The position numbers and the translations under genes are program-made. Shown piece after piece: positions 41,052 to 49,615 of a DNA stretch of 64,000 bases (position 1 is the stretch's first letter; each line of letters opens with the position of its first letter). The stretch covers positions 1 through 64,000 of the forward strand of contig NZ_BMZE01000001.1 in assembly GCF_014652635.1 (NCBI RefSeq). The letters are read 5' to 3'. The notes under the pieces are model-generated. The model was not told where the DNA came from and did not search any database. It saw only the letters and a program-made list of their open reading frames with translations. Origin of the DNA: Devosia pacifica (GTDB taxonomy: Bacteria > Pseudomonadota > Alphaproteobacteria > Rhizobiales > Devosiaceae).

Positions 41052-41828
41052 GTGAATTACGAGGCAAACCGGGCAGCCGATCATGTGGATCGTGGTCGGG
41101 AAAATCTTCGTGACCGGACACCTGGCGCCGATGCTGGACCGGTCGTGGAGGCGAAGGGTATCAATTTTGGGCTGCGCTCTGCTGGCGAAGATCTTCACAT
41201 CCTTAAGGATGTGAACCTCGCTGTCGACGCGGCTGAAGTGGTTGCAATTGTTGGCCCTTCGGGCAGCGGCAAGACCTCCTTGCTGATGCTCCTCGCCGGG
41301 CTTGATCGCGCCACCGGCGGGCAAGTCCTCATTGCCGGCAAGGAAATTACCGGCCTCAATGAGGACGAACTCGCACGGTTTCGTCGCAACACGGTCGGCA
41401 TCCTCTTCCAGAACTTTCACCTGATTCCCTCGCTGACCGCGCTTGAGAATGTGGCGCTGGCTCTTGAGATCGCCCAGCCGAAGATGAAGCTGCCAGAAAT
41501 TCGTGAGGCGGCCGCAAAGGCGCTCGAGGAAGTTGGCCTCAAGGAACGTCTCACGCACCTGCCGAACATGATGTCAGGTGGCGAGCAGCAGCGTGTGGGG
41601 CTTGCCCGCGCAATGGTCACCAAGCCCCTGTTGTTGCTGGCGGACGAGCCGACTGGCAACCTCGACGAGGACACCGGGGCGCGCGTTATCGACCTGATGT
41701 TCAATATGGCGCGCGAGCAGAACACAGCGGTACTGCTGATCACGCACGATCGGCAGCTCGCCAACCGCGCCGATCGCAAATTAACGATGGCGCGTGGACA
41801 ACTGGCCGATCTTTCGGAGCAGCAATAA
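41052..41828 (+). CDS. ABC transporter ATP-binding protein (YbbA/LolD type)
   Basis: A 258-residue ATPase of the MacB/LolD class. Walker A GPSGSGKTS, Q-loop LFQNFHLIPSLTALENVAL, signature MSGGEQQRV and Walker B LLLADEPTGNLDEDTG are intact, together with LITHDRQLANRADRKL. The N-terminal 40 residues are a non-conserved polar extension. GTG start with AAAGGGTGATACA. It overlaps the following permease start by one base. In many alphaproteobacteria this pair lies divergent from an arylesterase; here the divergent gene is an unrelated secreted protein. The pair probably extracts lipids, lipoproteins or drugs rather than importing nutrients. Confidence 0.9.
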   Translation: MNYEANRAADHVDRGRENLRDRTPGADAGPVVEAKGINFGLRSAGEDLHILKDVNLAVDAAEVVAIVGPSGSGKTSLLMLLAGLDRATGGQVLIAGKEITGLNEDELARFRRNTVGILFQNFHLIPSLTALENVALALEIAQPKMKLPEIREAAAKALEEVGLKERLTHLPNMMSGGEQQRVGLARAMVTKPLLLLADEPTGNLDEDTGARVIDLMFNMAREQNTAVLLITHDRQLANRADRKLTMARGQLADLSEQQ

Positions 41829-44380
41829 TGCAAAGCCTGTTCGCGTGGATCAGGGTAGGGCTCCTCGATCTCCGGGGCGACCTGCGCAGGTTCGGTATCC
41901 TTCTGGCCTGTCTTGCGCTGGGTACCGGCGTCATTGCGGCTGTCGGCTCTGTCGGTACATCTGTCCGCACCGCAGCGGAGCGTGATGCTGCTGGCATTCT
42001 CGGTGGCGACGTAGAGTTGTCCCGGCCCGAGCGGGCCGCCGATGATGACCAACTCGCGTTCATCCAATCGCTCGGGCAGGCTGCACACATCATCGAAACG
42101 AACGCTCGCGCTGCCAATTCCGAGGATACGGCGCTTGTCGATCTGATGGCCGCCGGTGAGACCTATCCACTGCGCGGAGCCGTTGCCTCTCCTCAGTTCG
42201 GCGTCGACGAAAAGCCCTTCAGTTACCTCGGGGAGCAGGAAGGGACCTATGGGGCGCTCGTAGATGCACTCCTGCTGGACCGGTTGAATGTCGCCATCGG
42301 TGACAGCGTCAGCATTGGCACTAGCAGTTTCGAGATACGCGGAACGCTCGGGTCGGTGCCTGACGCTGCCGTGCGCGGCTTCCGCATCGGCTTGCCGGTG
42401 CTGATCTCCAGCGAAGGGTTTGACGCCATTTCAGACCTGCAGGCCCCGCTGCCGGGTCTGCTGACGCAACATCGCTATAAGGTCCTGCTGGACGGATTCA
42501 CTGAAGAAGAAGCGCTGGAGTCGATCGACCAGCAGCTCGGTGAAGAGGTTTGGTCTGTTCGCACACCGCGCGACGCTATTGGCGATCTTGTGCGGTACTA
42601 CGATATGTTCTCGCGCTTCCTGTTGATCGTGGGGCTCTCATCGCTGCTGATCGGCGGGGTGGGTGTTTCGAATGGCGTCGCCGCCTATGTTGGCGAACGC
42701 GAGCCGTCCATCGCAGTTCTCCGCAGCCTCGGGGCGACCGGGCTTCGAATCCGCGTTCATTTCCTCACGCAGATATTCGTTCTGGCCAGTGTCGGTGTCG
42801 GAATCGGTGTGGCGATCGGCGCGGCCGCGTCGGCGTTGGTTTTGCCGTCTGTCGGTGCGGCAGTGAACGTGCAGCTTGCCGCAACCGTAGAACCGTTCCC
42901 GCTTATAGCGGCCGCGCTTTTTGGCTACCTGACGGCATTTACTTACTCCTACGTTCCACTGGCCCGTGCCGAGGCCATCAGCCCCTCGCGGCTTTTCCGC
43001 TCACTGGGAGGAAACACAGCCGATAGCGGCTCGCGCTGGAAAAGCTGGATCAGGCCACAAATCTCGGTTCCGATTGGGCTCGCGGTCGTGGCGCTGTTCG
43101 TTCTTGCGGTCCTGACGACGGGCGATGTCGTGCTGGTCGGCGCGTATGCATTCGCGGCTCTGGTCACCGTCATTGCGCTCCGGCTGGCCGTGTGGGCGCT
43201 TCAAAGCCTCCTGAACGCCATGCCGCCCGCTCCGAGCGCATGGCTGCGCAATGCTCTTCGGAACATTTACCGGCCAGGCTCTACCGCGCCGATCGTCATT
43301 ACCTCAGCGGGCCTGGGCCTGACCATGCTGCTGATCATCGTCTTGCTGCAGTACAATTTGCAGAATCAGCTGCTTGGTTTGGCCGTGCGGGACGCACCAG
43401 ATTTCGTCGCGACCGACCTGTTCGACGACGAGGTCGAAACTCTCGAACAGATGGTGGCAGACAGCAGCACGCTTTCGTCCTTCTCCTGGTCTCCGATGCT
43501 GCGTGGGGAGGTCACTGGCGTGAATGGCGCCGCACCGTCTAGCTATCGCAATCTCACCCCGCCTACAGCCGGTTTGTTCGGTGGCGAGATTCCCCTCACA
43601 TGGCTGCGTACGCTCCCCGAGAGTTCGCGCATCACGGCGGGTGAGTGGTGGCCGGAAGACTACTCCGGCGACCCGCTGATTTCCCTGCCTGAGGAAATTG
43701 CCACAGAGCTCGGCCTATCGGTGGGCGATCAGCTGGAACTCACCATGTTCGGCGAAATCGTAACGCCGACCATTGCCAATTTACGCGATTACCAGTGGCA
43801 GAACGGCATCGACTTCATGGTGGCATTCTCGCCCGGATGGATAGAGTCTTATCCCTCAACATATTTCGGCAAGTTGCAGGCCGCGCCGGATGCGGTTGTT
43901 GCGGCGCAGCGCGAGCTGGCCGCTGGGTTCCCGGACGTAATGTTCATCCCCGTCGGTGACACGCTGAACCAACTCTCGACGGTACTTGACCAACTGACTA
44001 TGGCAGCGACAGCCGTCGGGGCAGTGGCTGTTATCAACGGCTTGTTGGTTCTGCTCGGCACCTTGACGGCGGGGCGCAAGCGGCGCGAAGCGGCGGCGGT
44101 CATGAACAAGGTGCTCGGCGCAACTCGGGCACAGGTGCTCGGCGCGTTCGCGCTGGAATATGCGGTATTGGGCATCTTTGCCGCCATTGTCGCAGCAGCC
44201 CTTGGCATTGCGTTTGCCTGGGTTGTCACGGGACAGACGCTCGATACAGCATTCGAACTCAACCTGCCGGCGTTGCTGGCTATCTGCGGCGGGGCCGTCG
44301 TCCTGACAATCGCATTTGGCGCGATGACGATCTGGCAGGTGCTGTCCACTCGGCCGGCGCGGTTGTTGCGAACGATGTAG
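41828..44380 (+). CDS. ABC transporter permease (YbbP/FtsX type)
   Basis: An 850-residue membrane protein of the YbbP class. Two FtsX-type units, each with an initial helix, a periplasmic domain and further helices, are recognisable: RFGILLACLALGTGVIAAVGSVGTSVRTAAERDAAGILGGDVELS at the start, a first core around LLIVGLSSLLIGGVGVSNGVAAYVGEREPSIAVLRSLGATG, and a second around AVAVINGLLVLLGTLTAGRKRREAAAVMNKVLGATRAQVLGAF. Length and layout fit the family. Works with the ATPase encoded immediately upstream. Substrate unknown; E. coli relatives are linked to lipid or hydrophobic compound handling. Confidence 0.9.
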   Translation: MQSLFAWIRVGLLDLRGDLRRFGILLACLALGTGVIAAVGSVGTSVRTAAERDAAGILGGDVELSRPERAADDDQLAFIQSLGQAAHIIETNARAANSEDTALVDLMAAGETYPLRGAVASPQFGVDEKPFSYLGEQEGTYGALVDALLLDRLNVAIGDSVSIGTSSFEIRGTLGSVPDAAVRGFRIGLPVLISSEGFDAISDLQAPLPGLLTQHRYKVLLDGFTEEEALESIDQQLGEEVWSVRTPRDAIGDLVRYYDMFSRFLLIVGLSSLLIGGVGVSNGVAAYVGEREPSIAVLRSLGATGLRIRVHFLTQIFVLASVGVGIGVAIGAAASALVLPSVGAAVNVQLAATVEPFPLIAAALFGYLTAFTYSYVPLARAEAISPSRLFRSLGGNTADSGSRWKSWIRPQISVPIGLAVVALFVLAVLTTGDVVLVGAYAFAALVTVIALRLAVWALQSLLNAMPPAPSAWLRNALRNIYRPGSTAPIVITSAGLGLTMLLIIVLLQYNLQNQLLGLAVRDAPDFVATDLFDDEVETLEQMVADSSTLSSFSWSPMLRGEVTGVNGAAPSSYRNLTPPTAGLFGGEIPLTWLRTLPESSRITAGEWWPEDYSGDPLISLPEEIATELGLSVGDQLELTMFGEIVTPTIANLRDYQWQNGIDFMVAFSPGWIESYPSTYFGKLQAAPDAVVAAQRELAAGFPDVMFIPVGDTLNQLSTVLDQLTMAATAVGAVAVINGLLVLLGTLTAGRKRREAAAVMNKVLGATRAQVLGAFALEYAVLGIFAAIVAAALGIAFAWVVTGQTLDTAFELNLPALLAICGGAVVLTIAFGAMTIWQVLSTRPARLLRTM

Positions 44381-44401
44381 GCGGGAGCGGTAGTCGGCGG
44401 T

Positions 44402-44995
44402 TTAACTCGGATCCGTATAGCCACGACCACGCACGACGTAGTCCGCGCGGCCCTTGGGGTCTGATTCCAGGTACAACGCGACACTCGGGAGAAAGAGTTC
44501 GCGCCACTCTTTCTCCCAGCCCGCGGTTCCGCGCTGAAGGCTTGCTTCGAGCACACTCGAGGCATCGCTCTCGACCCAGAATCTCACATCATAAAAAGGC
44601 GCGAGGTCCTGGTGAAGCGCGGAAACGCCTTCGACGATCACAGGGCGCATTGAGGTTACTGTTCGCGCGTCGGGTTCGACTTCACCGGTGCGCCAGTCAT
44701 AGGCTTTGTAGGAGCAAGCCCCACCGCGCTGAACGACCGATACAGCTTCGAGAAATTCGTCGTAGCGAATGTAAGGGAAGGGAAAGGCAGGCCGGACATG
44801 GCCGCGCCATTGTCTCTCCGGTCTTACGAAGTCATCGAGAAGGATGACCTGTGCATCGTACGAGTCGACAATGAGGTCTGCGAACGTGCTCTTGCCGCTA
44901 ACTGGCAACCCATCGATTGCAATAAATCGTGCGCTCGAGCAGGCGCCCAATGCCTCGGTAGACGATATCGCACGCTTCAAGTCTCTTGCAGTCAT
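44402..44995 (-). CDS. Uridine kinase-like P-loop protein
   Basis: A 197-residue nucleoside/phosphoribulokinase-like P-loop NTPase. The Walker A box is DGLPVSGKSTFADL, then VILLDDFVRPE (the Asp-Asp of the kinase), a lid-like GEVEPDARTV, VIVEGVSALHQDLAPFYDVRFWVESD (a typical uridine-kinase block) and a C-terminal arginine-rich GRADYVVRGRG. It would phosphorylate a small hydroxyl-bearing substrate such as uridine or cytidine, though alphaproteobacterial members of this shape are uncharacterised. Convergent with the large permease gene, with 21 bases between. Confidence 0.78.
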   Translation of the reverse strand: MTARDLKRAISSTEALGACSSARFIAIDGLPVSGKSTFADLIVDSYDAQVILLDDFVRPERQWRGHVRPAFPFPYIRYDEFLEAVSVVQRGGACSYKAYDWRTGEVEPDARTVTSMRPVIVEGVSALHQDLAPFYDVRFWVESDASSVLEASLQRGTAGWEKEWRELFLPSVALYLESDPKGRADYVVRGRGYTDPS

Positions 44996-45023
44996 ACGGC
45001 GATATCTGCGTTCGTGAAGAGCC

Positions 45024-45100
45024 TGGCGATCCCGGCAGGACTCGAACCTGCGACCAACAGCTTAGAAGGCTGCTGCTCTATCCAGCTGAGCTACGGGACC
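45024..45100 (-). tRNA. tRNA-Arg (anticodon UCU)
   Basis: Minus strand: acceptor GGTCCCG pairing with CGGGATC (one wobble), D-arm AGCTCAGCTGGATAGAGC, anticodon loop CTTCTAA with TCT, T-arm GCAGGTTCGAGTCCTGC, encoded CCA. Confidence 0.94.
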
Positions 45101-45154
45101 GCTGATTGGAATTGAATAGCGCAAGCTGCGCCGCAACCCAACCCCTGCCTTTGC

Positions 45155-46186
45155 TCAAGAGCAGGGTGGTGCAGTGCTGCCGCGTACCACAAGCTCGCAG
45201 CGCAGAGTGGCCCTGAACGGTGGCTGTGGCTTACGACGCCCTTCAATCAGCGAGATAAGGGCTTCAGTGCTCAGGCGACCGAGCTCATTGCGTTTTTGAC
45301 GCATCGTGGTCAGCGGCGGAGACAGAAACTCCGCCATCGAAATGTCGTCAAATCCGACCAGGGAGACGTCTTGAGGGCACGTGAGGCCCGCTTGATGTAC
45401 GCGCGAAATGAAGCCAAGCGCCATTTCGTCGTTTGCGCAGAAAAGGGCGCTGGGCCTGTTGGTCATCCGCAGAAAATTCTCTGCGGCGGCGAACCCGCTG
45501 CTGGCGACATGATTGCCGCGCATCAGCCAATCGTCACACAACTTTAGATCATTGGCTTTCATTGCGTCGATAAAGCCGGCGGTGCGCTCGTTCCGGTAAT
45601 GACCGATCTGCGGGCCGCTTAAATGCCCGATCTTGGTGTGCCCCAGCGCCACGAGGTGCTGCACCGCTCGTCGCGAAGCATCGTAATTGTCACTCGTTAC
45701 AAGGTTGAGGAATGGCTCGACCACCTCGTCAGCCACCACCACGAAGGGCACGTCTCCATGCGCGGCGAGTTGGCTCTGTAGGGCAGGTGCGTCGAGTGTG
45801 GCATCGAACAGTACCAGCCCGTCGGCGCGGCTCGAGAAGAAGTAGTCACGCAGCCATTCGATCGGATCATCCGGCTGACGATTGGCAACGAGTACGCCAT
45901 ACCCGTGCTCCCCAGCTTCCATAACCACGGCGTCGAGAATGGTCGAATAGAACGGATTTCCAACGTTCGGCAGCGCAATGACAATGGTCTTTGCACGCTG
46001 ACGGCGTAAAGACTGCGCGGCCTGATTAAGCGTGTAGCCGGTCGCAGCAATCGCTTGATCGATCCGTTCGCGCGTGCGTACCGACACGCGTTCCGGCGAG
46101 GACAAGGCACGGCTGACAGTTGCTGTGGATACTGAAGCATGCCGTGCAACGTCTTGAATCGTCGGTGGTCTTCGACTGGCAACCAT
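45155..46186 (-). CDS. LacI family transcriptional regulator
   Basis: A 343-residue repressor. Residues 5-60 form the LacI helix-turn-helix with hinge: PTIQDVARHASVSTATVSRALSSPERVSVRTRERIDQAIAATGYTLNQAAQSLR. The remainder is a periplasmic-binding-like sensor (TIVIALPNVGNPFYSTILDAVVMEAGEHGYGVLVANR, LSGPQIGHYRNERTAGF, GFDDISMAEFLSPPLTTMRQ). The start at 46186 fits the family; the open frame extends 33 codons without similarity and would run into the operator region. It is divergent from the sugar ABC operon at 46402, the presumed target, with two matching operators in between. Confidence 0.92.
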   Translation of the reverse strand: MVASRRPPTIQDVARHASVSTATVSRALSSPERVSVRTRERIDQAIAATGYTLNQAAQSLRRQRAKTIVIALPNVGNPFYSTILDAVVMEAGEHGYGVLVANRQPDDPIEWLRDYFFSSRADGLVLFDATLDAPALQSQLAAHGDVPFVVVADEVVEPFLNLVTSDNYDASRRAVQHLVALGHTKIGHLSGPQIGHYRNERTAGFIDAMKANDLKLCDDWLMRGNHVASSGFAAAENFLRMTNRPSALFCANDEMALGFISRVHQAGLTCPQDVSLVGFDDISMAEFLSPPLTTMRQKRNELGRLSTEALISLIEGRRKPQPPFRATLRCELVVRGSTAPPCS

Positions 46187-46270
46187 AGCTCTTGGCACTC
46201 CCCCTACGCCGTCCTCCAAGGCTTTGTGTAATTGCAACTTGACAGCCCTGCAACAAAAGATGAAAGCTGA

Positions 46271-46284
46271 TGAAATCGATTGCA
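46271..46284. promoter_or_regulatory. LacI-type operator 1
   Basis: TGAAATCGATTGCA, a near-perfect palindrome around a central CG as LacI/GalR proteins require, between the divergent repressor and sugar operon. Confidence 0.7.
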
Positions 46285-46304
46285 TGAGACCTTCGCGTCA
46301 GCCG

Positions 46305-46318
46305 TGCAATCGATTACA
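46305..46318. promoter_or_regulatory. LacI-type operator 2
   Basis: TGCAATCGATTACA, the same AATCGATT core as the first operator and spaced 34 bases from it centre to centre, about three helical turns, so two dimers could bind on the same face. Confidence 0.7.
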
Positions 46319-46401
46319 TTGCGCGTGGCGCCGAAGGCAATTGAGCCGCTGGAGCCACAAGCAGGAGCACTGGCTCCATATGAATGTTGGGAGGACTAAT
46401 C

Positions 46402-47643
46402 ATGAAGAAATCTGTGGTAGTCGCCGCAATGGCGACTGCTCTGCTCGGCTCGACCTCTGCTTTCGCAGCCGATCTGGAAGTAACCCACTGGTGGACCTCT
46501 GCCGGTGAGGCTGCGGCTGTTGCCGAATTCGCTCGCGTGTTCGAGGAAGAAACCGGCAACACCTGGGTCGACAGTGCGCTTGCAGGCTCTGGTACCGGCG
46601 CAAATCCGGTGATCATCAGCCGTATTCTCGGTGGCAACCCGATGGGTGCGACCCAGATGAATACCGGCCGCGACGCCGAGGAACTGATCCAGGCCGGCTT
46701 GATGCGCGACCTGACCGACATCGCGGAAGAAATGAATATCCGCGATTTCTATGTCGACGAATCCCTGCTCGAGCCGTGCACCTACGAAGGGCGCATCTAC
46801 TGCTTCCCGGTGAACATTCACTCGTGGGATTGGCTCTGGCTGTCGACCGCCGCATATGAAGAAATCGGCCAGCCTGTCCCGACCACCTGGGATGAGTATG
46901 TCGCGTCCTGGCCGGCTCTTGAAGAAGCTGGAATTCTGCCGTTCGGTCTCGCCTCCGGTTGGCCGATTGCCGGCGTTCCGGGCGTTCTGATGGCTGGTAT
47001 CGGCGGTAGCGATCTCGTGCTTGAGATCAACCGCGACAAGAGCGTCGAAGCCGTCCGCAGCCCGGAATTCCGTGAAGTTGCCGAAGCTCTCGATGATATC
47101 CGCAGCGTTGTTTCTCCGGAAACGATGGTCCCGTCCTTCGGCGACGTCGGTAACCAGCTGCTTCAGGGTGAGGCTGCCGGTAACATCCACGGCGACTGGC
47201 TGCAGGGTGACCTGCAGGTGGCTGGTGGTACGCCTGGCGAAGACTATGAGTGTCTGCCGGGCCTCGGCATGAACGATCAGCTTACCGGCGGTGGCGACTC
47301 GTTCTTCTTCCCGGTTCTGCCAGATGGCACCGATCCGGAAGTGATCGAAGCACAGACCGAACTGGCAAAACTGCTGATCTCGCCGGAAGCGCAGCTGGCG
47401 TTCAATCTGAAGAAGGGCTCGATGCCGATCCGTACGGACATCGATCTCGAAGCGGCAAACCCCTGCATGCAGAAGGCGCTCGTGCTGCTCGACAATGGCC
47501 TTCTGCCATCGGGTGACTTCGCGCTTTCGAGCGACACGCAGCAGCAGATGCAGGACCTCAATATCGAGTTCCTCGACGACGACAGCATCTCGGTTGATGA
47601 GTACATCGATCGCTATGCCTCGATCATCGAGAGCGCCGACTAA
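46402..47643 (+). CDS. Sugar ABC transporter substrate-binding protein
   Basis: A 413-residue periplasmic binding protein of the carbohydrate family 1 class, close in pattern to glucose/mannose binders. A signal peptide ends at STSAFAA (about residue 22). The mature protein begins DLEVTHWWTSAGEAAAV, followed by DSALAGSGTGANPVIISRILGGNPMGATQMNTGRD and the tryptophan-rich NIHSWDWLWLSTAAYEE, then GNIHGDWLQGDLQ, all hallmark segments. ATG at 46402 with GGGAGGACTAATC directly upstream. First gene of a LacI-controlled operon. A GCAA-loop hairpin follows its stop codon. Confidence 0.92.
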   Translation: MKKSVVVAAMATALLGSTSAFAADLEVTHWWTSAGEAAAVAEFARVFEEETGNTWVDSALAGSGTGANPVIISRILGGNPMGATQMNTGRDAEELIQAGLMRDLTDIAEEMNIRDFYVDESLLEPCTYEGRIYCFPVNIHSWDWLWLSTAAYEEIGQPVPTTWDEYVASWPALEEAGILPFGLASGWPIAGVPGVLMAGIGGSDLVLEINRDKSVEAVRSPEFREVAEALDDIRSVVSPETMVPSFGDVGNQLLQGEAAGNIHGDWLQGDLQVAGGTPGEDYECLPGLGMNDQLTGGGDSFFFPVLPDGTDPEVIEAQTELAKLLISPEAQLAFNLKKGSMPIRTDIDLEAANPCMQKALVLLDNGLLPSGDFALSSDTQQQMQDLNIEFLDDDSISVDEYIDRYASIIESAD

Positions 47644-47670
47644 TCCTGCAAACCTTTTGACAAAACACTT

Positions 47671-47698
47671 GCAGCGGCCGGAGCAATCCGGCCGCTGC
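47671..47698 (+). promoter_or_regulatory. Intercistronic hairpin with GCAA tetraloop
   Basis: Twelve perfect pairs, GCAGCGGCCGGA with TCCGGCCGCTGC, closed by GCAA, a GNRA-type loop. No U-tract follows, and the next gene starts 23 bases later, so it more likely stabilises the upstream message or attenuates read-through than ends the operon. Confidence 0.65.
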
Positions 47699-47721
47699 AT
47701 CCCCAACGGAGGGGCATACCT

Positions 47722-48666
47722 TTGACTCAAGCCACATCTAGCGATGAGGTGCGCTACCAGGACGAGGGGAAAGCAAGGCGCAGCCTGGGCCGCGTTCTCA
47801 CTCATAACCTGTCGGCCAAAATCGCAGCCACCCCCATGGTGGTCACAGTGCTCGTCGTGTTTATCGGCTGCACGCTGTGGACCATCTGGTACTCGTTCAC
47901 CGACTCGCGCCTGCTGCCAACCGGGGATTTCGTTGGCTTTGAGCAGTATGAGCGCCTCTTCAACACCTCGCGCTGGAATCGCTCCGTCAGCAATCTGATC
48001 TGGTACGGCGCATTTTCTCTCGTTCTGACGCTTTCGCTCGGTTTCCTGCTGGCGGTGCTTCTGGATCAAAAGGTCCGCTTCGAGAGTGCCTTCCGCACGA
48101 TTATGCTCTACCCGTTCGCCTTGTCCTTCATCGTGACGGGCCTGGTCTGGCAGTGGATCATGAACCCGACGCTCGGCTTGCAAGGCACGCTGCGCAACAT
48201 GGGTTGGGAAAGCTTCACGTTCGACTGGATCGCACAGTCAGACATGGTCATCTATGCGCTGCTGATCGCTGGGCTTTGGCAGGGTACCGGATTTGTCATG
48301 GTGCTGATGCTGGCCGGATTGCGCAGCATCGACGATGACATCTGGAAGGCTGCCCGCGTCGACGGCATTCCGGCCTGGCGCACCTACCTCTTTATTGTTC
48401 TGCCGATGATGCGCGGCGTATTCGTTACAGCCGTCGTGCTGGTCGGTGCCGGTATCGTGCGTCTGTATGATCTGGTGGTAGCCTTGACCAATGGCGGTCC
48501 AGGCATCGCCTCTGAAGTGCCGGCCAAGTACGTTTACGACTACATGTTCACTGCGGGAAATATCGGCCAGGCTCTGGCGGCATCGACCATGATGTTGGTC
48601 ACCGTAATGATTATCATTGTGCCTTGGGCCTACCTCGAATTCGGCGGGCGGAGTAAGAAGTCATGA
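47722..48666 (+). CDS. Sugar ABC transporter permease (MalF-like)
   Basis: A 314-residue inner-membrane permease with six or so helices: MVVTVLVVFIGCTLWTIWYSF, LIWYGAFSLVLTLSLGFLLAVLLD, LYPFALSFIVTGLVWQWIMNP, YALLIAGLWQGTGFVMVLMLAGL, and an EAA loop DIWKAARVDGIPAWRTYLFIVLPMM. TTG is the start, supported by GGAGGGG eight bases upstream and by the absence of any ATG nearby. The stop overlaps the ATG of the second permease (ATGA). Forms a heterodimer with it. Confidence 0.92.
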   Translation: MTQATSSDEVRYQDEGKARRSLGRVLTHNLSAKIAATPMVVTVLVVFIGCTLWTIWYSFTDSRLLPTGDFVGFEQYERLFNTSRWNRSVSNLIWYGAFSLVLTLSLGFLLAVLLDQKVRFESAFRTIMLYPFALSFIVTGLVWQWIMNPTLGLQGTLRNMGWESFTFDWIAQSDMVIYALLIAGLWQGTGFVMVLMLAGLRSIDDDIWKAARVDGIPAWRTYLFIVLPMMRGVFVTAVVLVGAGIVRLYDLVVALTNGGPGIASEVPAKYVYDYMFTAGNIGQALAASTMMLVTVMIIIVPWAYLEFGGRSKKS

Positions 48667-49610
48667 GCAATCCCGCACAGCTTTCAACCAATGTCGCGCT
48701 CGATGCGGTGGATAATAAGGGCATGCGGCTTGAGGGGAACCACGGTCCTCGTCCGAAGCCCTTCTTCACGCCCAAGCGGATCGTTCTGTACTCGATCCTG
48801 TTCGTTGCATGTCTTTATTACCTTTTCCCGCTCTACGTGATGGTCGTGACATCGTTCAAGACGATGCCGGAGATCCGGTTTGGGAACATATTCGCACCAC
48901 CGATCGAATTCACGGGCGAGCCGTGGGTGAAGGCATGGACCTCAGCCTGCACAGGACTGACCTGTAACGGCCTAAACCCGGGCTTTTGGAACTCCGTCAA
49001 GATTCTGATCCCGTCGGTGTTGCTTTCCACGGTCGTTGCGGCGGTTAATGGCTATGGTCTCGTCAACTGGAAGTTCAAAGGCTCGGAAATCTTCTTCTCG
49101 ATCCTGATCTTCGGCTCGTTCATTCCCTACCAGGTCATGATTTATCCGCTGGTGATGATCACGCGTGAGCTAGGAATCTACGGCTCGATCTGGGCGGTTA
49201 TCCTGGTGCACACCATCTTCGGCATGCCGATCCTGACACTGCTGTTCCGCAACTACTTCGCATCTCTGCCGGTGGAGCTCTTCAAGGCGGCCCGTGTCGA
49301 TGGGGCCGGCTTCTGGCGCATCTTCTTCGAGATCATGTTGCCGATGTCGTTGCCGATTATCGTCGTCGCGTTGATCCTGCAGGTCACCGGTATCTGGAAC
49401 GACTTCCTGTTCGGCGTGGTCTTTGCGGGCACGCAGAACTACCCGATGACCGTCCAGCTCAACAACATCGTCAACTCGGCACAGGGCAGCCCGGAATATA
49501 ATGTCAACATGGCTGCCACCATCCTCACGGGTCTTGTGCCGTTGATCATCTACTTCATCTCAGGCCGCCTGTTCGTTCGCGGCATCGCCGCCGGCGCGGT
49601 GAAAGGGTAA
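48663..49610 (+). CDS. Sugar ABC transporter permease (MalG-like)
   Basis: A 315-residue inner-membrane permease. Helices include IVLYSILFVACLYYLFPLYVMVV near the N-terminus and FFSILIFGSFIPYQVMIYPLVM; the EAA loop is ELFKAARVDGAGFWRIFFEIMLPMSLP. The periplasmic segment between helices 1 and 2 contains TSACTGLTCNGLNPGFWNSVKI, a cysteine-bearing loop common in glucose-type permeases. Partner of the upstream permease; the ATPase gene starts five bases after its stop. Confidence 0.92.
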   Translation: MSNPAQLSTNVALDAVDNKGMRLEGNHGPRPKPFFTPKRIVLYSILFVACLYYLFPLYVMVVTSFKTMPEIRFGNIFAPPIEFTGEPWVKAWTSACTGLTCNGLNPGFWNSVKILIPSVLLSTVVAAVNGYGLVNWKFKGSEIFFSILIFGSFIPYQVMIYPLVMITRELGIYGSIWAVILVHTIFGMPILTLLFRNYFASLPVELFKAARVDGAGFWRIFFEIMLPMSLPIIVVALILQVTGIWNDFLFGVVFAGTQNYPMTVQLNNIVNSAQGSPEYNVNMAATILTGLVPLIIYFISGRLFVRGIAAGAVKG

Positions 49611-49615
49611 GCCTC

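Noticed and set aside
47671..47698. Rho-independent terminator between the sugar binding protein and permease
   Set aside because: The stem is strong but there is no U-tract and the operon clearly continues, so I list it as an intercistronic stabilising hairpin.
46396..48183. A 595-codon open frame on the minus strand opposite the sugar binding protein and first permease
   Set aside because: It is the antisense of two clear transporter genes. Its composition (many Arg, His, Asp, Gln) is the usual by-product of GC-rich codon usage, and it has no family similarity that I can see.
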